A stretch of 64,000 nucleotides of DNA from a bacterium (GTDB taxonomy: Bacteria > Electryoneota > RPQS01), in assembly GCA_036504735.1 (NCBI GenBank), contig DASXUQ010000010.1, positions 124,001 to 188,000 on the forward strand, in the 5' to 3' direction. The translations under genes were made by a program, and so were the position numbers. The notes below the pieces were generated by a model. That model was not told the origin of the DNA, did no database searches, and was given only the letters and a program-made list of their open reading frames with translations. Below, piece by piece: positions 59,938-64,000 of the stretch. Each line of letters begins with the position of its first letter. Positions within the stretch are counted from its first letter, which is position 1.

Positions 59938-61332
59938 ATGAGTACCCTTGCGGACATTATGAACACCGGCAGCTACGCGCTGCGCATCCAGCAGTTGGCG
60001 ATGCAGGTGGTGGGACAGAACACCGCCAACGTCAACACGGATGGCTTCACGCGGCGCCGCCTCGACCTGACCACCGCGCCTCCTTCCGCCGGCCTCGGCG
60101 TGTGGGACGCGGGCGCAGGCGTGGATGTGCTGAACCTCGCGCGAGTGCGGGACGGAGTGCTGGACCGGCAGGTCCGCACCGGCAACGGCGATCTCAATTA
60201 CTGGTCGAAGAAGGATGACGTGCTCAGTCAGGTGGAAAATGTCTTCAACGAGATGGGCGACTCCGCCATTGGCACTCAGCTTCAGGATTTCTGGGCGTCA
60301 TGGCAGGATCTGGCGAATCATCCCGAAGGCGATGCGAACCGCAGTGCGGTCCTGCAAAAGGCTCAGACTCTTTCCGCCGGCGTACGCCGCGCCTACTCCG
60401 ACCTTTCCCAGCGCCACGACAATGTAGATTCCCAGATCAAAACGGACGTTACCGAAGTCAACTCGCTGACCTCGAAGGTCGCACAACTGAACGTACAGAT
60501 TGTCCGTTCGGAGATGAGCGGGGGAGAAGCTTCGGACCTGCGCGATGAGCGCGACCGGGTGCTCGACCGCCTCTCGTCTTTGATGAACATTTCGACGCAG
60601 GAAGACTCCAACGGCGCGGTCTCCGTGTTCAACGGCGGACAGGCCATCGTGCAGCTCGACCACAACACGGAACTCACCATGAGTACCGTGTCCAGCAACG
60701 GTTTGCTGAACACCGTGGTCACCTACGGCACCAGCGGACGGCAACTGGAACTGCAGGGCGGCGAAATTAAGGGACTGATGGACGTACGCGACAAAGACAT
60801 CCGATCCGTGATGGACAATCTTGATACTTTCGCCGTGGCTCTGGCCAATCGTGTCAACGAGGTGCACCGCACAGGCTACAGCGGGACCAACATTACCGGC
60901 GTGGACTTTTTCGCCAGCGACGTAACCGGCGCGGCCAGTTTCCGCGTTTCGGACGCCGTAAGCGATGACTATTCTCTGATTGCCACCGCCGCCGCGCCCG
61001 ATTCTCCCGGAGACAATTCCATTGCCCTGCAATTGGCCGGCATTCAGAACGAGAAACTGCTGAACAGCGGCCGCTCGACCGCCAGCGAGTTTTATCGCGA
61101 TGCGATGCTGGATCTTGGGTCAAAGAAGTCCTTCGCCACCAGCCAGCTCAAGGTGGAGCAGGTTGCGGCGGACAACCTCGAAAATCGCCGCCAGCAGGTG
61201 TCCGGCGTATCCCTCGATGAAGAGATGACACGCCTCGTTCAGGTGCAGCAGGCCTACGGCGCCGCCGCCAAAATCGTCAATGCGGTGGACCAGATGATGC
61301 AAACCGTGCTTACTTTAGGCACGGCAGCGTAG
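59938..61332 (+). CDS. flgK: Hook-filament junction protein FlgK
   Basis: 464 residues. Rod-type N-terminus with LRIQQLAMQVVGQNTANVNT then DGFTRRRLDLTTAP, and C-terminal SGVSLDEEMTRLVQVQQAYG then AAKIVNAVDQMMQTVLTLG. FlgK is the first junction zone protein. Length is shorter than enteric FlgK (547 aa). Confidence 0.95.
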   Translation: MSTLADIMNTGSYALRIQQLAMQVVGQNTANVNTDGFTRRRLDLTTAPPSAGLGVWDAGAGVDVLNLARVRDGVLDRQVRTGNGDLNYWSKKDDVLSQVENVFNEMGDSAIGTQLQDFWASWQDLANHPEGDANRSAVLQKAQTLSAGVRRAYSDLSQRHDNVDSQIKTDVTEVNSLTSKVAQLNVQIVRSEMSGGEASDLRDERDRVLDRLSSLMNISTQEDSNGAVSVFNGGQAIVQLDHNTELTMSTVSSNGLLNTVVTYGTSGRQLELQGGEIKGLMDVRDKDIRSVMDNLDTFAVALANRVNEVHRTGYSGTNITGVDFFASDVTGAASFRVSDAVSDDYSLIATAAAPDSPGDNSIALQLAGIQNEKLLNSGRSTASEFYRDAMLDLGSKKSFATSQLKVEQVAADNLENRRQQVSGVSLDEEMTRLVQVQQAYGAAAKIVNAVDQMMQTVLTLGTAA

Positions 61333-61344
61333 TAAGGAGGCTCT

Positions 61345-62295
61345 ATGAGAATTTCCGAAGTACAACGCCATCGTTCCTTCACCCAGAATGTCGACCAGCG
61401 TCTGGTCAACATGAATCGCATTCAGGAAGAGATCGGCACCGGACGCAGTCTGTTTACGCCGTCCGAAGGCGTCAGTCGCGCCAATCAGGCTCTCACCGCG
61501 CGCGATGCCCTTGCGACCGATGGTCAGTTTCTGCGCAATATCGACGATGGCCGGACCTGGGTGGATGCCGCGGATTCCAAACTGCAGGCCGTGGTGGACC
61601 TGCTGAATGAAATCGACGCGCTGGCCGTGTCGGCGGATAACAGCAGCCAGACTCCGGAAGATCGCCAGGCGACGGCATTGCAACTGGACCAGAAGCTGGA
61701 GACCCTGATGGGTCTGGCCAACGCGAAGAATGGCGACCGCTACCTCTTCGGCGGCTATGGCACTACGACCAGCCCCTTCTCGGCGGCCCGCGACGCCAAC
61801 GGCAAGATTCAGGGCGCGGTGGCCAATCCGGACACCATTGCCGGAAAGATCTATCGCCGCATCGGCGATGGCGACGACATCCAGATCAACGTTTCCGGAG
61901 CGCAGCTCTTTCAACCGGTGGGCGCTGAAGGCACGGACGGCGACGTGTTCTACGTGATTTCGGCGCTGCGCGATACCATCGGCAATAATAACACGCCGCC
62001 CGCCGGCTATGAAGATACGCGTTCCAACGAACATCTTCGTGACCAGTTGGCGACGATTCGGGAACGCATCACGCAGCAGCAGACCTATCTTGGCAGCATC
62101 GGGCAGCGGCTCGATCAGACCAAGTCACGCCTGAAAGAGCGTGAACTCAACTTGACGAACAGCCTCGAGGACGCGCAAGGCGTCGACATGCCCAGTCTCG
62201 TCGCCCGCATGGCGACGGAATCCGGCGCGTACAACGCTTTGGCGGCGATGGGGCAAAAACTGCTCGGGCAATCCTTAGTAGACTATTTAGGATAA
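61345..62295 (+). CDS. flgL: Hook-filament junction protein FlgL
   Basis: 316 residues. A flagellin-like N-terminus ([38 protein letters not shown]) and a C-terminal coiled-coil ([20 protein letters not shown] then [15 protein letters not shown]). It follows flgK by 12 bases with GGAGG ahead. It is the last flagellar gene; no flagellin, fliD or fliS follows in the window. Confidence 0.94.
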   Translation: MRISEVQRHRSFTQNVDQRLVNMNRIQEEIGTGRSLFTPSEGVSRANQALTARDALATDGQFLRNIDDGRTWVDAADSKLQAVVDLLNEIDALAVSADNSSQTPEDRQATALQLDQKLETLMGLANAKNGDRYLFGGYGTTTSPFSAARDANGKIQGAVANPDTIAGKIYRRIGDGDDIQINVSGAQLFQPVGAEGTDGDVFYVISALRDTIGNNNTPPAGYEDTRSNEHLRDQLATIRERITQQQTYLGSIGQRLDQTKSRLKERELNLTNSLEDAQGVDMPSLVARMATESGAYNALAAMGQKLLGQSLVDYLG

Positions 62296-62305
62296 AGGTG
62301 AACAC

Positions 62306-63361
62306 ATGCGGGCATTGATTACAGGCATCACGGGGCAGGACGGCAGCTATCTGGCGGAACTGCTGCTGGCAAAAGGCTATCAGGTCTACGGCATGGTACG
62401 CCGCTCGAGCCAGGACAATCTGGGGCGCATCGAGCATCTGCGCACGCGCATTCAGGTGTTGCAGGGAGATTTGCTGGACGCCAACTCGCTGGAGAAAATT
62501 CTGCGCGAATCCCGCCCGAACGAGGTCTATAATCTCGCCGCGCAGAGCTTTGTGCCGACCTCCTGGGAGCAGCCGATTCTCACCGGTGAATTTACAGCCC
62601 TCGGCGTGACGCGCCTGCTTGAAGCCGTGCGCTCGGTGGATCCGTCGATCCGCTTCTACCAGGCATCGTCTTCGGAAATGTTCGGCAAGGTGCGCGAAGT
62701 GCCGCAGGGCGAGAATACGCCGTTCCATCCGCGGAGTCCGTACGGCGTCTCCAAGGTCTACGGCCATTACATCACCATTAACGCTCGCGAGAGTTACGGG
62801 CTGTTTGCCGTCTCCGGCATCCTTTTCAATCATGAATCCCCGCGTCGCGGTAAGGAATTCGTCACCCGCAAGATCACCCGCACGGCTGCGGCAATTCGCC
62901 TCGGTCTGGCCAAGACCCTCGATCTGGGCAATCTGGACGCGCGCCGCGACTGGGGTTTTGCCGGCGACTACGTGGATGCCATGTGGCGCATGCTGCAGCA
63001 AAACACGCCCGAGGATTTTGTCATTGCCACCGGCGAAACTCATTCGGTGCGCGAGTTCTGCGAACTGGCGTTTGCGCATCTCGGCTTGAATTACCGCGAC
63101 CACGTGCGCGTCAACACCCAACTGGTCCGTCCCGCCGAAGTCGATCTGCTGGTGGGAAACGCCAGCAAGGCAAAGGCCCTGCTGGATTGGGAACCGCGCA
63201 TCCGCTTCCCGGAATTGGTACGGGTGATGGTAGATCATGATCTGGCCGACTTGCAGAACGGCGCGACCGATTACCCGCAGGCCACGCGGACGCAAAACCG
63301 CCGCAATGACCTGAATCCCGTAGTGATTCCGCCGGCAGCAACGGTTCCGGCAGTCGGCTGA
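62306..63361 (+). CDS. gmd: GDP-mannose 4,6-dehydratase
   Basis: 351 residues. Converts GDP-D-mannose to GDP-4-keto-6-deoxy-D-mannose using bound NADP. N-terminal NADP motif [14 protein letters not shown], the active-site segment [11 protein letters not shown] (Ser and Glu), [10 protein letters not shown] (Tyr-x-x-x-Lys) and [20 protein letters not shown] of GMD are intact. The C-terminus is longer than needed and ends in a Pro/Val tail. It follows flgL by ten bases, so may share its transcript; with a glycosyltransferase gene after it, this may start a glycan locus. Confidence 0.95.
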   Translation: MRALITGITGQDGSYLAELLLAKGYQVYGMVRRSSQDNLGRIEHLRTRIQVLQGDLLDANSLEKILRESRPNEVYNLAAQSFVPTSWEQPILTGEFTALGVTRLLEAVRSVDPSIRFYQASSSEMFGKVREVPQGENTPFHPRSPYGVSKVYGHYITINARESYGLFAVSGILFNHESPRRGKEFVTRKITRTAAAIRLGLAKTLDLGNLDARRDWGFAGDYVDAMWRMLQQNTPEDFVIATGETHSVREFCELAFAHLGLNYRDHVRVNTQLVRPAEVDLLVGNASKAKALLDWEPRIRFPELVRVMVDHDLADLQNGATDYPQATRTQNRRNDLNPVVIPPAATVPAVG

Positions 63362-63401
63362 CATCTTTCTTCATGTTCGCAACATCTAAAGAGATCCATA
63401 A

Positions 63402-64000
63402 GTGAATCGCAGCCTGCGCATCGGGATCGACGTTCGAGGCCTTGAAGTCGAGACCTCTCTCCGTCGCGGCATCGGACGTTATGTCTGCAATTTGATCCGC
63501 GCTCTTGCCGATCAGACGGTGGGACATCAGATCACGCTCCTCGGCGATGCCATGCCCTGGCACGTGGCACATCTTGCGCCGCTGCTCGAGCGGGGGCACG
63601 TGCGCTATGTCACCTACCATCCGACCTTCGCGTCGGAACTCGACGTGCTGCTGCTCACCGATCCCGCGCCGGTCCTGACCGGGCGCAAACTGCTGGCGTA
63701 TCCGCTGAACGGGCTGCCTTGTGCGACGATTTTCTACGATTTGATTCCGCTGGCCTTTGAGCGGGAGTATCTGGAACCGAATCCTCAGTTGCAGCAGGAA
63801 TACTTTGCGCGGCTGGAGGAAGCGTCCGAAGTGGCGTCGCTGTTTTTGACGATTTCGCGGTTTGTCGCCGAAGACCTTCATGTCCGTTTGGGCGTTGAGC
63901 CCTCGCGCATTGAACCGGTGATGGGTGGTCTCGACGAGGCGTTTCGCGACGCACCGTCTGCCGGCGAAACGGAGGCTGCACTGAAGCGTCTGGGCATCAG
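63402..64000 (+). CDS. Glycosyltransferase (GT4-like), 3' end outside window
   Basis: The frame is open from GTG 63402 to the right edge, about 199 residues. It begins with SLRIGIDVRGLEVETSLRRG then IGRYVCNLIRAL, the N-terminal beta1-loop of GT-B transferases, and contains YDLIPLAFEREYLEPNPQL and SRFVAEDLHVRLGVEPSRI, which is typical of family 4 transferases. The C-terminal nucleotide-sugar domain is not in the window. It starts 40 bases after gmd. Confidence 0.85.
   Translation, partial: MNRSLRIGIDVRGLEVETSLRRGIGRYVCNLIRALADQTVGHQITLLGDAMPWHVAHLAPLLERGHVRYVTYHPTFASELDVLLLTDPAPVLTGRKLLAYPLNGLPCATIFYDLIPLAFEREYLEPNPQLQQEYFARLEEASEVASLFLTISRFVAEDLHVRLGVEPSRIEPVMGGLDEAFRDAPSAGETEAALKRLGI

Noticed and set aside
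1-64000. tRNA, rRNA, insertion sequences, prophage or toxin-antitoxin genes
   Set aside because: I looked for conserved rRNA segments, tRNA cloverleaf-like ends, transposase motifs and phage genes and found none; a tRNAscan/Infernal search would be decisive.

Overview
The window comes from a Gram-negative bacterium of roughly 58-60% GC (judged by eye), probably a lineage of the FCB superphylum or an allied candidate phylum. Three things suggest this. Two secreted proteases end in the NYPNPFN-type C-terminal domain that in FCB bacteria marks type IX-like sorting or FlgD-like cell-surface proteins. The flagellum has P- and L-ring genes (flgI, flgH), so there is an outer membrane. The intergenic DNA carries GC-rich palindromes of a kind I associate with uncultivated FCB-type genomes. 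I cannot name the species. No rRNA, tRNA, CRISPR array, transposase or prophage gene was seen.

Layout. 1-11.2 kb (+): a C25 (gingipain-like) protein cut by the window edge, two exported TldD/PmbA-family paralogues (one with an intact zinc site, one without), and an M6 metalloprotease. 11.3-16 kb (-): a TetR-controlled tripartite drug-efflux operon (TetR, HlyD/EmrA adaptor, DHA2 permease, TolC-like channel) with a perfect inverted-repeat operator. 16.3-26.1 kb (-): a co-directional housekeeping run of EamA-type half transporter, DUF4846-like exported protein, TauE/SafE permease, aspartate ammonia-lyase, quinolinate synthase, an M28 aminopeptidase with an odd C-terminal domain, and uvrA. 26.1-29.9 kb (+): a sigma-54 activator of the NtrC type behind a strong sigma-70 promoter and a long leader, a TetR regulator, and two gene-poor stretches rich in palindromes and short repeats.

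29.9-62.3 kb (+) is one nearly complete flagellar locus in four blocks. Block I: flgC, a 70-aa protein, fliE, fliF, fliG, fliH, fliI, fliJ, a MotE-like protein and fliK, ending at a terminator. Block II: a zinc-ribbon protein, flgD, a TIGR02530-like protein and flgE, ending at a strong hairpin. Block III: fliL, fliM, fliN, fliO, fliP, fliQ, an HDOD protein, fliR, flhB, flhA, flhF, a small membrane protein, fliA, two unknown proteins and a FliK-like beta-domain protein, ending at a terminator. Block IV: flgF, flgG, flgA, flgH, flgI, flgJ, a FlgN-like chaperone, flgK, flgL, then GDP-mannose 4,6-dehydratase and the start of a glycosyltransferase. Sigma-54-type -24/-12 sequences lie before blocks I, II and IV. 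With the upstream NtrC-type regulator and fliA (sigma-28) inside block III, this suggests a hierarchical sigma-54 then sigma-28 flagellar programme.

Missing from the locus where a reader would expect them: flgB, motA/motB, flhG, fliD, fliS and flagellin. The most unusual points are the exported TldD-type pair among secreted proteases, the replacement of flhG by a small membrane protein, an HDOD gene inside the export-gate cluster, an NPIH instead of NPTH autocleavage motif in FlhB, and several small uncharacterised proteins embedded in the flagellar operons.
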